Positions 1-7,466 are shown, counted from the stretch's first letter. The stretch: 18,196 nucleotides of DNA from DATFXM01 sp035315885 (GCA_035315885.1 DATFXM010000160.1:1-18196); one strand, 5' to 3'. Notes: generated by a model not told the origin, from the sequence alone. Made by a program: numbers and translations.

Positions 1-27
1 AAAGCCTAAACCCGAACCCTAAACCGC
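1..27. repeat. Short CCCTAAA/CCCGAAC heptamer remnant
   Basis: The first bases read as degenerate heptamers (CCTAAAC, CCGAACC, CTAAACC). They belong to the same AACCCGA-type family seen at 3066-3187 and 12471-12526. The array is cut by the window edge, so its full length is unknown. Confidence 0.5.
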
Positions 28-29
28 CC

Positions 30-148
30 CTACTGCATACTGCCTACTGCACACTGCCTACTGCATACTGCCTACTGCCTACTGCACACTGCCTACTGCA
101 TACTGCCTACTGCATACTGCCTACTGCATACTGCCTACTGCATACTGC
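30..148. repeat. Heptamer tandem array, 17 units of CTACTGC/ATACTGC/ACACTGC
   Basis: Seventeen consecutive 7-bp units with no spacing error run from 30 to 148. All end in ACTGC, and most alternate CTACTGC with ATACTGC; ACACTGC occurs twice. The array stops only 21 bp before the wecE start. The same unit recurs at 16011-16060, and in inverted orientation at 15911-15942, so it is a dispersed family. There are no spacers, so it is not CRISPR. No stop codon exists in any + frame of the array, whereas the complementary strand (GCAGTAG) carries TAG. Confidence 0.9.
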
Positions 149-169
149 CTGTGTGCTATCATTGCTCGC

Positions 170-1312
170 TTGGAAAAAATCCCGTTAAGCAAACCTTTTA
201 TAACCGGTAAAGAGGAAGAGTACCTGCGCGCTGTTGTGTCGAGCGGACAGTTAGCATCAGATGGCCCCTTCACGCACAGATGCTCGCGCCTGCTCGAGGA
301 GAGATTTGGCATTCACCGGGTGTTGATGACCCCTTCGTGCACTTCATCTCTTGAGATGGCGATCATGCTCTGCGACCTCGAGCCGGGCGACGAAGTCATC
401 ATGCCTTCGTTCACGTTTGTCTCCTCCGCGAACGCGGTTGTGAGAGCCGGCGGCAGACCTGTTTTCGTCGACATTCGCTCCGACACGCTTAACTTGGACG
501 AGACCCTCGTGTCCCGGGCGGTCACGTCGAAGACAAAGGCAATAATGCCGGTCCACTATGCAGGTGTTGGATGCGAAATGGACTCGATAATGTCGATCGC
601 CGAGGACAGGAGGCTGATCGTGATTGAGGACGCCGCTCAGGGCGTAAACGCGTTTTACAGGGGGCGGGTACTGGGCTCCATAGGCCACATTGGCGGGTAC
701 AGCTTTCACGATACGAAGAACTACACGTGCGGGGAGGGAGGTGCTATTTGCATCAATTCTCCTGAACTGGTTGAGCGAGCGGAGATCATCCGCGAAAAAG
801 GAACGAACAGAAGCAAGTTTTTCCGGGGCGAAGTCGACAAGTACTCGTGGGTGGACGTCGGAAGTTCGTTTATCCCCAGCGAGATCTCCTGCGCTTTTTT
901 GTGTGCACAGCTCGAAGCGATGGAGGCGATCACCGAAAGGCGCCGCCAGATTTTCGACCGTTACCTGGAGGCGTTCAGTCGACTCGAAGAAGCGGGAATC
1001 GTGCAGATGCCTTCGATACCTGAAGGCTGCCAGAGCAACTATCACATCTTTTATCTTCTGGTTCGCGACCGGCAGACGCGGGACGAACTGATGGCTGCGC
1101 TCAAGCGTTGGGGCATTCAGGCGGTTTTTCACTACGTTCCATTGCACACATCTCAAATGGGGCAGAAGCTGGGATACGAAGCTGGGGATCTGCCTTTGAC
1201 CGAGAATCTGAGCGAACGGCTTTTGAGACTTCCGTTGTTCAACGACATTTCTGAATCAGAACAGGCGCGGGTCATTGATGGTGTGACGCGAGTGCTGACT
1301 GGTGAGCTGTGA
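170..1312 (+). CDS. wecE: dTDP-4-amino-4,6-dideoxygalactose transaminase (WecE/RffA type)
   Basis: This is a PLP-dependent DegT/DnrJ/EryC1-family aminotransferase. The WecE family converts dTDP-4-keto-6-deoxy-glucose to dTDP-4-amino-4,6-dideoxygalactose, a sugar donor for enterobacterial common antigen or O-antigen-like glycans in the cytoplasm. The 380 residues match full-length E. coli WecE (about 376). Closely recognisable stretches include LTPSC-like MTPSCTSSLEMA (53-64), PGDEVIMPSFTFVS (72-85), VHYAGVGCEMD (128-138), EDAAQG (153-158) and IREKGTNRS. The predicted Schiff-base lysine is K183 in SFHDTKNYT, and D154 should contact the PLP nitrogen. The start is TTG at 170, with no convincing Shine-Dalgarno; family length supports it, and the frame has no upstream ATG or GTG. 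A heptamer array lies just upstream and another begins at the stop codon. Specific sugar stereochemistry is inferred from similarity only. Confidence 0.9.
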   Translation: MEKIPLSKPFITGKEEEYLRAVVSSGQLASDGPFTHRCSRLLEERFGIHRVLMTPSCTSSLEMAIMLCDLEPGDEVIMPSFTFVSSANAVVRAGGRPVFVDIRSDTLNLDETLVSRAVTSKTKAIMPVHYAGVGCEMDSIMSIAEDRRLIVIEDAAQGVNAFYRGRVLGSIGHIGGYSFHDTKNYTCGEGGAICINSPELVERAEIIREKGTNRSKFFRGEVDKYSWVDVGSSFIPSEISCAFLCAQLEAMEAITERRRQIFDRYLEAFSRLEEAGIVQMPSIPEGCQSNYHIFYLLVRDRQTRDELMAALKRWGIQAVFHYVPLHTSQMGQKLGYEAGDLPLTENLSERLLRLPLFNDISESEQARVIDGVTRVLTGEL

Positions 1313-1421
1313 GTTCGGGTTCTGAGTTCTGAGTGCGAACCCCGAAGAGGTTGCGTCATTCTAATGACGCGGACCCTTCGGGGATCGGACTCAGCACTCC
1401 GGACTCAGCACTCAGCACTCG
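1311..1421. repeat. Facing GAGTNCT heptamer arrays with nested hairpin
   Basis: Degenerate GAGTTCT/GAGTGCG heptamers run from the wecE stop to about 1340. Five inverted heptamers (GGACTCA, GCACTCC, GGACTCA, GCACTCA, GCACTCG) fill 1387-1421. Between them CCCCGAAG (1340-1347) pairs with CTTCGGGG (1376-1383), enclosing a perfect GCGTCAT/ATGACGC hairpin (1353-1359 and 1364-1370). The whole can fold as a long imperfect stem-loop and may act as a transcript 3' end. There is no U-tract, so terminator function is only inferred. Confidence 0.75.
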
Positions 1422-1442
1422 ACATGCCTAGCCCGCGTCGTT

Positions 1443-2465
1443 ATGATGCAGCCAATGCCCAATTCCAGCGAAAACGATGAGTCGCGGCCATGGGTGTCGA
1501 TCGTCGTTCCGGTCTTCAAAAGCGCAGATTGTCTCGAAGCTCTCGCAGCAGCCATCGAGGAGGCGCTCACCCAGGCTGGCTACAGCTACGAGTTGCTGCT
1601 GGTTAACGACTGTTCGCCGGATGGCTCGTGGCAAATCATCGAATCGCTTTGCGCAAGAGCTGACAACCTCATAGGGGTGGATCTTCGAAAAAACTTTGGA
1701 CAGGACAATGCGATTCTCACGGGGCTCAGACTTGCCCGCGGCCGCTATGTAGCGGTGATGGATGATGACCTTCAACACCATCCGCGCGACTTACCTGCGA
1801 TGCTTGCAAAAGCAGACGAAGACTTTGATGTCGTGTATGCCGACTTCAGAAAGAAAAAGCAGAAGCGCTGGAAAAACGCCGGTAGCTGGTTCAATGGAAA
1901 AGTAGCCGAGTGGGTGATCGACAAGCCTCCCAACGTTTACCTTTCGCCCTACAAAGTCATTCGCGGCGAAGTAGCCGAGCTGGTGTGCCGCTATCAGGGT
2001 CCCGCTCCTTACGTGGATGGACTGCTCTTCCAGGTTACGTCGCGAATCACCCAGATTCCGGTTGAACACCATGCTCGGTTTGCCGGTTCCAGCAACTATA
2101 CATTTTGGCGATCGGTCGCAGTTTGGGCGCGTCTGGCGCTGTCGTTTTCGATCAAACCGTTGCGCATCGTAAGCCTGTGCGGGTTCTTCTTTGCTGCATT
2201 GGGCTTGTTGATGGCTGCGGTAGTCGTGGCTTACCGGCTGCTGTTGCCCGAAGACTTTCCGCCTTCGGCGGTTGGATGGGCCTCGCTGATGGTTGCACTG
2301 TTAATGGTGGGCGGCATTCAAATGATTTTCTTTGGCATCCTCGGCGAATACGCAGGCCGAACCTTCATGACCGTCAGCAACAAACCTCAGACGGCGATCC
2401 GGCGAGTACTCAACTACAGGCACGTACAAACGGGTGATCACAGCGAAGCGCTGAGTAAGAGGTGA
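1443..2465 (+). CDS. GT2 polyprenyl-phosphate-type glycosyltransferase, membrane-anchored
   Basis: This is a glycosyltransferase family 2 enzyme of the DPM1/ArnC/GtrB type. Such proteins move a sugar from a nucleotide donor to a polyprenyl phosphate carrier at the inner face of the cytoplasmic membrane. The N-terminal GT-A domain shows VSIVVPVF (18-25), VNDCSPD (54-60), KNFGQDNAILTGL (83-95) and the metal-binding MDDDLQHHP (106-114). The ARFAGSSNY stretch (211-219) matches the family RxxGxSxY signature. Two hydrophobic segments at about 241-264 and 276-301 fit the usual C-terminal membrane helices. It lies downstream of wecE and 4 bp before the methyltransferase gene. ATG codons at 1443, 1446 and 1455 are all possible starts and none has a clear Shine-Dalgarno. 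The sugar transferred cannot be told from sequence. Confidence 0.88.
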   Translation: MMQPMPNSSENDESRPWVSIVVPVFKSADCLEALAAAIEEALTQAGYSYELLLVNDCSPDGSWQIIESLCARADNLIGVDLRKNFGQDNAILTGLRLARGRYVAVMDDDLQHHPRDLPAMLAKADEDFDVVYADFRKKKQKRWKNAGSWFNGKVAEWVIDKPPNVYLSPYKVIRGEVAELVCRYQGPAPYVDGLLFQVTSRITQIPVEHHARFAGSSNYTFWRSVAVWARLALSFSIKPLRIVSLCGFFFAALGLLMAAVVVAYRLLLPEDFPPSAVGWASLMVALLMVGGIQMIFFGILGEYAGRTFMTVSNKPQTAIRRVLNYRHVQTGDHSEALSKR

Positions 2466-2469
2466 CGAC

Positions 2470-3075
2470 TTGTTGGGTAGCGTCATCTATCGAAGCGCCG
2501 CGCTTTACGAGTTGACTATGCTCGCCCTGTACGGGCGCCACTATCGCGCGAGATACGAGGCGATTGCCGATCTCATACCGGAGGGTGCGACGGTCGTGGA
2601 CTTGTGTTGCGGCCCGGGAGTGCTCTACAGCAAACACCTGCGAGAGAAATCAGTCAGGTACATCGGTATCGATTCAAACCCGCTGTTTGTTGCGAGAGTC
2701 TCCCGAAGCGGTGCGCAAGGCGTTGTCGCCGACCTGGCTAAGCCCGAGCCGATTCCGGAAGGCGACTACGTTGTGATGCAGGCTAGTCTTTATCATTTCC
2801 TCCCTAACGCCAAGCCCATTGTCGAAAGGATGATAGCCGCAGCAAGAGAACGAGTAATCGTTGCAGAACCAATTCGCAATATCACCGGCAGCAGGTTTCG
2901 ATTGCTGTCGGCTATCGGGCGGTCGCTTACCGATGCGGGACGCGGAGGAGAAGGGCTGCGGTTCAAGGAATCAGATCTTGACCTTCTGTTTAGGGATTTC
3001 CCGGTCGAGAAGTCGTTTCTGATTCCCGGCGGCCGAGAAAAAGTGTTCGTAATAAGGAAAAGCTCCCGGGTTTAG
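2470..3075 (+). CDS. Class I SAM-dependent methyltransferase, small
   Basis: A 201-residue Rossmann-fold methyltransferase. Motif I is VVDLCCGPG (42-50) and the ribose-binding acidic residue is D68 in YIGIDSN. A post-II region (ADLAKPEPIPEGDYVVMQASLYHF, about 87-110) and a typical VAEP strand (about 131-134) follow. It starts with TTG at 2470, preceded by TAAGAGGTGA at 2456-2465, which contains a good AGAGG Shine-Dalgarno and overlaps the stop of the upstream GT2 gene. This argues for translational coupling in one operon. The stop TAG lies inside a GGGTTTAGGG repeat unit. The substrate is unknown; a glycan or lipid intermediate is plausible from context. It is convergent with another methyltransferase of different sequence. 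Confidence 0.82.
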   Translation: MLGSVIYRSAALYELTMLALYGRHYRARYEAIADLIPEGATVVDLCCGPGVLYSKHLREKSVRYIGIDSNPLFVARVSRSGAQGVVADLAKPEPIPEGDYVVMQASLYHFLPNAKPIVERMIAAARERVIVAEPIRNITGSRFRLLSAIGRSLTDAGRGGEGLRFKESDLDLLFRDFPVEKSFLIPGGREKVFVIRKSSRV

Positions 3076-3187
3076 GGTTTCGGTGTCGGGTTCGTTTGAT
3101 TCAATAAGAGCTTTTTTGTGCACGATTTCGACGCCCTACGAGACTCTGGTCAAACGAACCCGAAACCCGAAACCCGAAACCCGAAAC
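3066..3187. repeat. Inverted GGGTTTC/CCCGAAA heptamer arrays between convergent genes
   Basis: The left arm holds GGGTTTA, GGGTTTC-like units and ends in GGGTTCGTTTGA (3088-3099). The right arm begins with the exact reverse complement TCAAACGAACCC (3150-3161) and continues with four clean AACCCGA heptamers to about 3187. A 50-nt loop separates the arms. The structure sits between two convergent methyltransferase genes and could end transcription from both sides. Its left end overlaps the stop codon of the + strand gene. Confidence 0.88.
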
Positions 3188-3202
3188 CGCTTCGCACCGA
3201 AG

Positions 3203-3940
3203 CTACTTTTTGACCGCTAGCGCAATCACCGACAATCCAAATGGCAGGTTTGCTCGTCGAACAAGCCATGCTTCGAGCTTCAGCAGAGATTCAAGAAGAC
3301 CGTTTGCAACAGGAGACACAGCTCTCACATCGGATCGCTCATCTCGAGTCGTGGCGCTCATCCGGTGAATCACTGCAGGCAGAAACAGCAGCGTATTTGC
3401 ATAGGTGGTCCTGAGAATGTCGAGACCTGCAGCTTCAAGAAGTCGCTTCAACTCCCGCGCTGTGAATCGGTGTACCGTACTGACCGCGCGGTCGTGAGCC
3501 CCCCGAAGCCAATCGTATGCGGGCTCGCGAATCAGCAACCGCCCCTGAGGCGCGAGCACCCGCGCAAACTCGGCGCAAGCCGTCCCAGCATTCCTGACGT
3601 CGAACTGATAGATCACGTCGAAACACGTGACGAGGTCAAACACTCCCGAAGGAAAAGGAAGCTTATCCGCGCTCGCCAGAACGGCTGAATCAATTCGCCT
3701 GCTGGACCACCAGGCAGCAGCATCGCGAGAAACATCAACTCCCACACATTGGGCGAGTGGAAACTGCTCCTGTAGCCATTGCAATGAGTAACCGGTTCCA
3801 CAGCCTATATCCAGAACACGCTTGATCTGATTCCGATCGATCACGCGGTCCAGTATCGATGTGGTGATCGCTCGCATCCCCGAGTACCACCAGAGCTGCT
3901 CTTCAAGCTCGAACATCGCACGGTACTCGTCTGCCCTCAT
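3203..3940 (-). CDS. Class I SAM-dependent methyltransferase (Methyltransf_11/25 type)
   Basis: A 245-residue methyltransferase unrelated in detail to the + strand one at 2470. It opens with an aromatic stretch (LEEQLWWYSGMR, 12-23) common in methyltransferases near glycosyltransferase genes. Motif I is VLDIGCGTG (42-50), followed by GVDVS (67-71) and the ADKLPFPSGVFDLVTCFDV segment (91-109). The C-terminus NLPFGLSVIALAVKK is also typical of this group. The ATG at 3938-3940 has no strong Shine-Dalgarno. It is 71 bp downstream of a GT2 gene on the same strand, separated by a heptamer array. The role is probably methylation of a sugar or lipid-linked intermediate; the substrate is unknown. Confidence 0.85.
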   Translation of the reverse strand: MRADEYRAMFELEEQLWWYSGMRAITTSILDRVIDRNQIKRVLDIGCGTGYSLQWLQEQFPLAQCVGVDVSRDAAAWWSSRRIDSAVLASADKLPFPSGVFDLVTCFDVIYQFDVRNAGTACAEFARVLAPQGRLLIREPAYDWLRGAHDRAVSTVHRFTARELKRLLEAAGLDILRTTYANTLLFLPAVIHRMSATTRDERSDVRAVSPVANGLLESLLKLEAWLVRRANLPFGLSVIALAVKK

Positions 3941-3944
3941 AGGA

Positions 3945-4027
3945 AGTTCTGAGTGCTGATTCCTCAGTTAACTCTGAATTCTAACGTGAAATCAATATAG
4001 AGACTCAGAACTTAGAACTCAGTACTC
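3945..4027. repeat. Facing GAGTNCT heptamers between methyltransferase and GT2 genes
   Basis: Units AGTTCTG, AGTGCTG and more degenerate copies run from 3945. Inverted units GACTCAG, AACTTAG, AACTCAG and TACTC fill 4002-4027. The right arm lies within the 3' end of the - strand GT2 gene: the TAA stop (4012-4014) and its last codons are repeat sequence. The two arms could pair. Confidence 0.7.
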
Positions 4028-4755
4028 TTTTCAGCCGTAATACCTCTTTCCCTTTTGACAACCAGACGCCACCATAGCGACATCAGATCGGCAAACGTCT
4101 TGAACAACCTGGGAAAATTGAAAAACTGCGATTTCCCGTACGCGCGATGAAAGTGATGGACCGGACATTCCGCGAACGTCAGCCCCGCATCCTGGAACCT
4201 TCTCATCATCTCGACGCATATTGTGCCGCTCGTAGATTGAAGTCTCACTCGCCGATACGCGGATCTCCGGATCAACCGGAAGTCGCAATCAACGTCCCGC
4301 ACCTTTAGTCCAAAGAACAGTTTCACTCCCCAGCAGTAGATCTTCCCGATTAACTTGCGATGGACAGGATCGGAGCGGCTTATCTTGTATCCATTCACCC
4401 AATCAACGTTGTCGGTTATCAGCGGAAGTAGTTTTTCAAGTTCGCGTACATCGTACTGAGCGTCACCATCGGTGTAGAAGATCAGCTCCTTCGAGGCGCT
4501 TGCAAGTCCCGTTTGCAGCGCGCCACCGTAGCCCCGATTAGATGGATGGTGGATCACTCGCAATCGCGGATAGCTGCGTTCCAACTCCGTTAGAATGTCC
4601 GCGGTGTGGTCCTTGCTGCCGTCATTCACCACAATGATCTCGTAGTCGTCGCTCAGTCGCCGCAGAGTCATGTCCACTAGAATCACCATGCTCGCAATAG
4701 TGCCAGCATCATTGTATGCAGGGAAAAACGCGCTGATGCCCGGCCGCATATTCAC
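4012..4755 (-). CDS. GT2 family glycosyltransferase, soluble DPM1-like
   Basis: A 247-residue GT-A fold glycosyltransferase. It shows FFPAYNDAGTI (10-20), IIVVNDGSKDHT (40-51), HPSNRGYGGALQTGL (70-84) and the metal-binding TDGDAQYD (95-102). The RDVDCDFRL block (153-161) and HHFHRAYGKSQFF (200-212) match dolichol/polyprenol-phosphate mannosyltransferase-like enzymes. No membrane helix is visible, unlike the GT2 at 1443. GTG at 4753-4755 overlaps the TGA of the upstream GT9 gene (GTGA), implying coupling; an ATG two codons in (4747-4749) is an alternative. An AGGA lies 4 nt before the GTG. The last residues (STEF) and stop come from a heptamer repeat, so the C-terminus is probably not conserved. 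Confidence 0.87.
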   Translation of the reverse strand: MNMRPGISAFFPAYNDAGTIASMVILVDMTLRRLSDDYEIIVVNDGSKDHTADILTELERSYPRLRVIHHPSNRGYGGALQTGLASASKELIFYTDGDAQYDVRELEKLLPLITDNVDWVNGYKISRSDPVHRKLIGKIYCWGVKLFFGLKVRDVDCDFRLIRRSAYRRVRLQSTSGTICVEMMRRFQDAGLTFAECPVHHFHRAYGKSQFFNFPRLFKTFADLMSLWWRLVVKRERGITAEKSTEF

Positions 4756-5963
4756 GAAATCCTGCCTTCCGCTTTAGCGCGGTCACTCGACCCGAGCCGG
4801 CCGACAAGCGAGTTGAAGACTTCGTCCACTGTTATTGTCATAAGGCAATCATGATGTGGGCACGCCCGCACCTGGTCGTCTCCCTCCAACTTGAAGCACG
4901 GGCTGCACGGCAACTCGTGCCGGATTATCGTATTGCCGGCGGCGAGAGGCGAGGTCCGATTGAAATCCGTAGGCCCATAAATCGCCAGTACCGGTGTTCC
5001 AACCGCCCCGGCCACGTGCATCAACCCGCTGTCATTGCACACCAACAGGTCGCACGCCTCGATGAGCGCTGCGGCCTCCTTCACAGTTGTCTGTCCGGCC
5101 GCCACCAGAACACGTTGCCCGAGCCCTCGCGACATCTCTGAAATCATCTGCGCCTCAGACGCCGAGCCGAACAGCATCACCCGCAGATCCTCTCTGCTGT
5201 CGATCAGTCGCTCAATCACTGTCCGGTAGCGATCGACTGGCCACTGTTTCCATCGCATCGTTGCAGAAGTGCCAGGCTGAAATCCTATCAGCAGCCTCGC
5301 TCCCATCGCGCCAGACTCCTTCAAAAATCTCTGAGTGAACTCACGATCCTCCGGCCGCAAGTGCATGAAAGTTCGCGCCGTTCTGTGATCGATCCTGGCG
5401 ATCCCAAGCGGAGTCATCAGGTCGAGGTAGCGTTCAATCTCGTGCTCGTCCTCACGCATTTTCACCGGAATGTTAAACACAAAGCTGTAGTGACTGAACT
5501 GAGGACCCCAGCCCGGACTGGTGACGTGTCCGAGCCGGAGACGAGCGCCGCTCGCGGCCACCAATAGCGCGAGGCGCCACGAGTGGCTGTGAAATTCATT
5601 TATGGTGAGGTCGTATGAAGTTTGGCGAACTTCGGCGGCTCGCTTGAACCACGCGAGCATCCCGGCACTGTGCGGGAGATTGTAGACATTGTCGAAGAAG
5701 ATCGAGCCGGCGAGCACTTCTTCGCAACCGGTGTTATTACCGACCTGGAGATCTATGCGTGCGTCGGGAAAGCGCTCGCGAAGAAGCTTCAAAGCGGGCG
5801 TGTACAGGATGAAGTTTCCAAGACCGTGATACGCGAATACGAGTATCTTGCGGACGGGCTCTCGCGAGGGATCGACCGGCCCGGTGGAGGAGAGCCAGAC
5901 TTCGAGGCAACTCTGGGCGACTCTCCTGACCGACGTCTTTATGGCTTGAATAAAGCGACTCAT
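4752..5963 (-). CDS. Glycosyltransferase family 9 (heptosyltransferase-like)
   Basis: A two-domain GT-B enzyme of family GT9, which includes the ADP-heptose:LPS heptosyltransferases that build the LPS core on the cytoplasmic side of the inner membrane. Counting from a TTG one codon upstream (5964-5966), the N-terminal motif is FAYHGLGNFILYTPALKLL (44-62). The donor-site block CNDSGLMHVAGAVGTPVLA spans 320-338, followed by IYGPTD. Four cysteines (354, 357, 369, 374) in a CxxC-x11-C-x4-C pattern follow; similar clusters are common near the end of GT9 proteins. ATG at 5961-5963 is preferred over TTG. The gene overlaps the downstream GT2 by GTGA, so the two are an operon. Whether the acceptor is LPS or another glycan is unknown. 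Confidence 0.88.
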   Translation of the reverse strand: MSRFIQAIKTSVRRVAQSCLEVWLSSTGPVDPSREPVRKILVFAYHGLGNFILYTPALKLLRERFPDARIDLQVGNNTGCEEVLAGSIFFDNVYNLPHSAGMLAWFKRAAEVRQTSYDLTINEFHSHSWRLALLVAASGARLRLGHVTSPGWGPQFSHYSFVFNIPVKMREDEHEIERYLDLMTPLGIARIDHRTARTFMHLRPEDREFTQRFLKESGAMGARLLIGFQPGTSATMRWKQWPVDRYRTVIERLIDSREDLRVMLFGSASEAQMISEMSRGLGQRVLVAAGQTTVKEAAALIEACDLLVCNDSGLMHVAGAVGTPVLAIYGPTDFNRTSPLAAGNTIIRHELPCSPCFKLEGDDQVRACPHHDCLMTITVDEVFNSLVGRLGSSDRAKAEGRIS

Positions 5964-6040
5964 CAACAGTGCGGTAGCGCTTAACGATTCGCCTTCAGCG
6001 TAACATCAAAGGACGGGATTATGAACCCGGAAAAGCGAAG

Positions 6041-6240
6041 GGGGCGACGCGGGGACGCGCGGAGGAGCGAAGGGGCGAATGGGCGAGGCGGAGATGCGGT
6101 GACGTGGAGATGCGGTGACTCGTGTCACGCGCGGTGGCTCCGTGTCGCCCATTCGCCCCTTGCCCATTCGCTCCGCGTCCCCGAGTCTCTCCTCTCGGCA
6201 TCCCCGCGTCGCTCCTTCGCTCGTCCCCGCGTCGCCCGTT
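6041..6240. repeat. 200-bp octamer repeat island with inverted halves
   Basis: The segment divides exactly into 25 degenerate 8-bp units. The left half is G/purine-rich (GGGGCGAC, GCGGGGAC, GGGCGAAT, CGGAGATG, CGGTGACG) and the right half C-rich (TCGCCCAT, TCGCCCCT, TCCCCGCG, CCCCGCGT). AGGGGCGAATGGGCGA (6071-6086) is the perfect reverse complement of 6145-6160, leaving a 58-bp loop. A 14-bp direct repeat GGAGATGCGGTGAC occurs at 6090-6103 and 6106-6119. It differs from the other repeats in unit length (8, not 7) and composition. Confidence 0.82.
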
Positions 6241-6268
6241 GCCAAGGGAGGTTAAAATACAGCATAAT
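6239..6268 (+). promoter_or_regulatory. Possible promoter for PP2C gene
   Basis: TTGCCA (6239-6244) is followed after 18 bp by CATAAT (6263-6268), near the sigma-70 consensus, just after the repeat island ends. It would leave a leader of roughly 160 nt before the phosphatase start. Only position and consensus support it. Confidence 0.35.
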
Positions 6269-6434
6269 CAGCGCCAACCCACGATCAGTTTCTAGAATGC
6301 TGTCCGCGGGATAGGACGAGCGGTCTGGGTAAGAACGGGGATCAGTCTCGGGTTAAGGACACAGGGGATCAACGCAATATTTCGATGACTGCGTCGTTTG
6401 AGAAGTCCTCTCTAGTTGTTCTATCGTTTTGACG

Positions 6435-7466
6435 ATGACCGACGAAGCAGCGTTCAACATAGCGGTGTTCGCCAAGAGCGATGTCGGCGTCGTGCGGTCG
6501 GGCAACGAAGACAACTTTCTGGTCCTCAACCTCTCTACTGCCGATACGTGGAAGCCGGATTCGTTCGAAGGGGATCCCGGCGAGCACCTCACAACGTTTG
6601 GTCAGAGTCATTACGGTTCGCTTGTAGCAGTCACCGACGGAATGGGCGGCGCCCTCGCCGGTGAAGTCGCAAGCCGCCTCGCAGTCGAATGTGTTCGAGA
6701 TCGCATGCTCGAACTGCAAGCGAGTCCTACCTATTCTCGCTTTCCTTTTCACGAGCGCCTGCGGCTGTCGATCGAGATGGCCAACCTCTATATCTATCAA
6801 ATGAGCACCAAGCGCGCGGAGTACGCGGGGATGGGTGCAACCTTTACCGCAGTGGGGCTGTCGAATGGCGCGGCGTTTTTTGGTCAGGTTGGCGACAGCC
6901 GCGCGTATTTATTGCGAAACGGAATAGCGCAACTAGTCACGCGCGACCAGTCGCTCGTAGGCCAACTCGTAGAGGCCGGTCACATCACCGAAGCAGAAGC
7001 GGAAAAACATACTTATAAGAACGTGATACTGCAGGCGCTCGGAGCCTCGCCGACGGTGAACGTCGTCGTTGACAAGGTCGAGCTTCGAGACATGGACTTC
7101 CTGGTGTTATGTAGTGACGGACTTTCGAACAAGGTGCGCACGGAAGAGATCACTGAGACCGTTTACAAGGCAGGATCACTAAAAGAGGCTTGTGAATCAT
7201 TAGTCACACTTGCCAATCAGCGAGGCGGTGAAGATAACATCACGGTGCTGGTTGCTCAGGTAACCGGGGGCCGACTGAAGCCTGCCGGCTATATCGAGCC
7301 GAACACAACCGCGCCGCTTGTCAGCGATACGCCTCCGCAGGAGCGATGGGGCGCCGAGACGATACCCAGAGACGCGACGTTGCCTTACGAGATTGACGAC
7401 TCCCTTTTGGACGACGAAGAAGAAACCCTACCGCCAAGCACGCCGAAGGTGAGTTCTGAGCTCTGA
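6435..7466 (+). CDS. PP2C-family protein Ser/Thr phosphatase
   Basis: A metal-dependent (Mn/Mg) PPM-family phosphatase, likely cytoplasmic, that removes phosphate from Ser/Thr residues and counteracts Hanks-type kinases. Counting from ATG 6435, canonical motifs are SDVGVVRSGNEDN (15-27), VTDGMGG (66-72), GMGATFTA (132-139), GDSRAYL (143-149), LCSDGLS (215-221) and GGEDNITV (254-261). All expected metal-ligand aspartates are present. About 40 residues separate NEDN from DGMGG, slightly longer than in minimal bacterial members. Residues 268-343 form an acidic, proline-rich, probably disordered tail with no membrane helix. TTG at 6429 is an alternative start; neither has a Shine-Dalgarno. The last codons (VSSEL) and TGA stop are made of heptamer repeat. 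The Ser/Thr kinase at 16134 is about 9 kb away, so pairing with it is speculative. Confidence 0.93.
   Translation: MTDEAAFNIAVFAKSDVGVVRSGNEDNFLVLNLSTADTWKPDSFEGDPGEHLTTFGQSHYGSLVAVTDGMGGALAGEVASRLAVECVRDRMLELQASPTYSRFPFHERLRLSIEMANLYIYQMSTKRAEYAGMGATFTAVGLSNGAAFFGQVGDSRAYLLRNGIAQLVTRDQSLVGQLVEAGHITEAEAEKHTYKNVILQALGASPTVNVVVDKVELRDMDFLVLCSDGLSNKVRTEEITETVYKAGSLKEACESLVTLANQRGGEDNITVLVAQVTGGRLKPAGYIEPNTTAPLVSDTPPQERWGAETIPRDATLPYEIDDSLLDDEEETLPPSTPKVSSEL

Larger units (their letters stand above)
5967..6434. other. Non-coding divergent intergenic region (468 bp)
   Basis: This lies between the leftward GT9 operon and the rightward PP2C gene. It holds the octamer island (6041-6240), a possible + strand promoter (6239-6268) and about 160 bp of leader before the phosphatase. 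Short open frames across the island are low-complexity products of the repeat on both strands and show no protein-like features. No RNA gene was recognised. Confidence 0.7.

Noticed and set aside
30..148. Tandem repeats as a possible CRISPR array
   Set aside because: The units are directly adjacent with no spacers, only 7 bp long, and there are no cas genes nearby.
23..169. N-terminal extension of wecE through the heptamer array, allowing phase-variable translation
   Set aside because: The frame is open from 23, but contains no ATG, GTG or TTG before 170, and the protein is already full length from 170.
344..1156. 270-codon open frame on the - strand opposite wecE
   Set aside because: It lies wholly inside the strongly supported wecE gene, has no recognisable domain, and is an antisense shadow.
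6006..6314. Overlapping short open frames on both strands in the octamer island
   Set aside because: The products are low-complexity Arg/Ser/Pro strings produced by the repeat; no start signal or domain.
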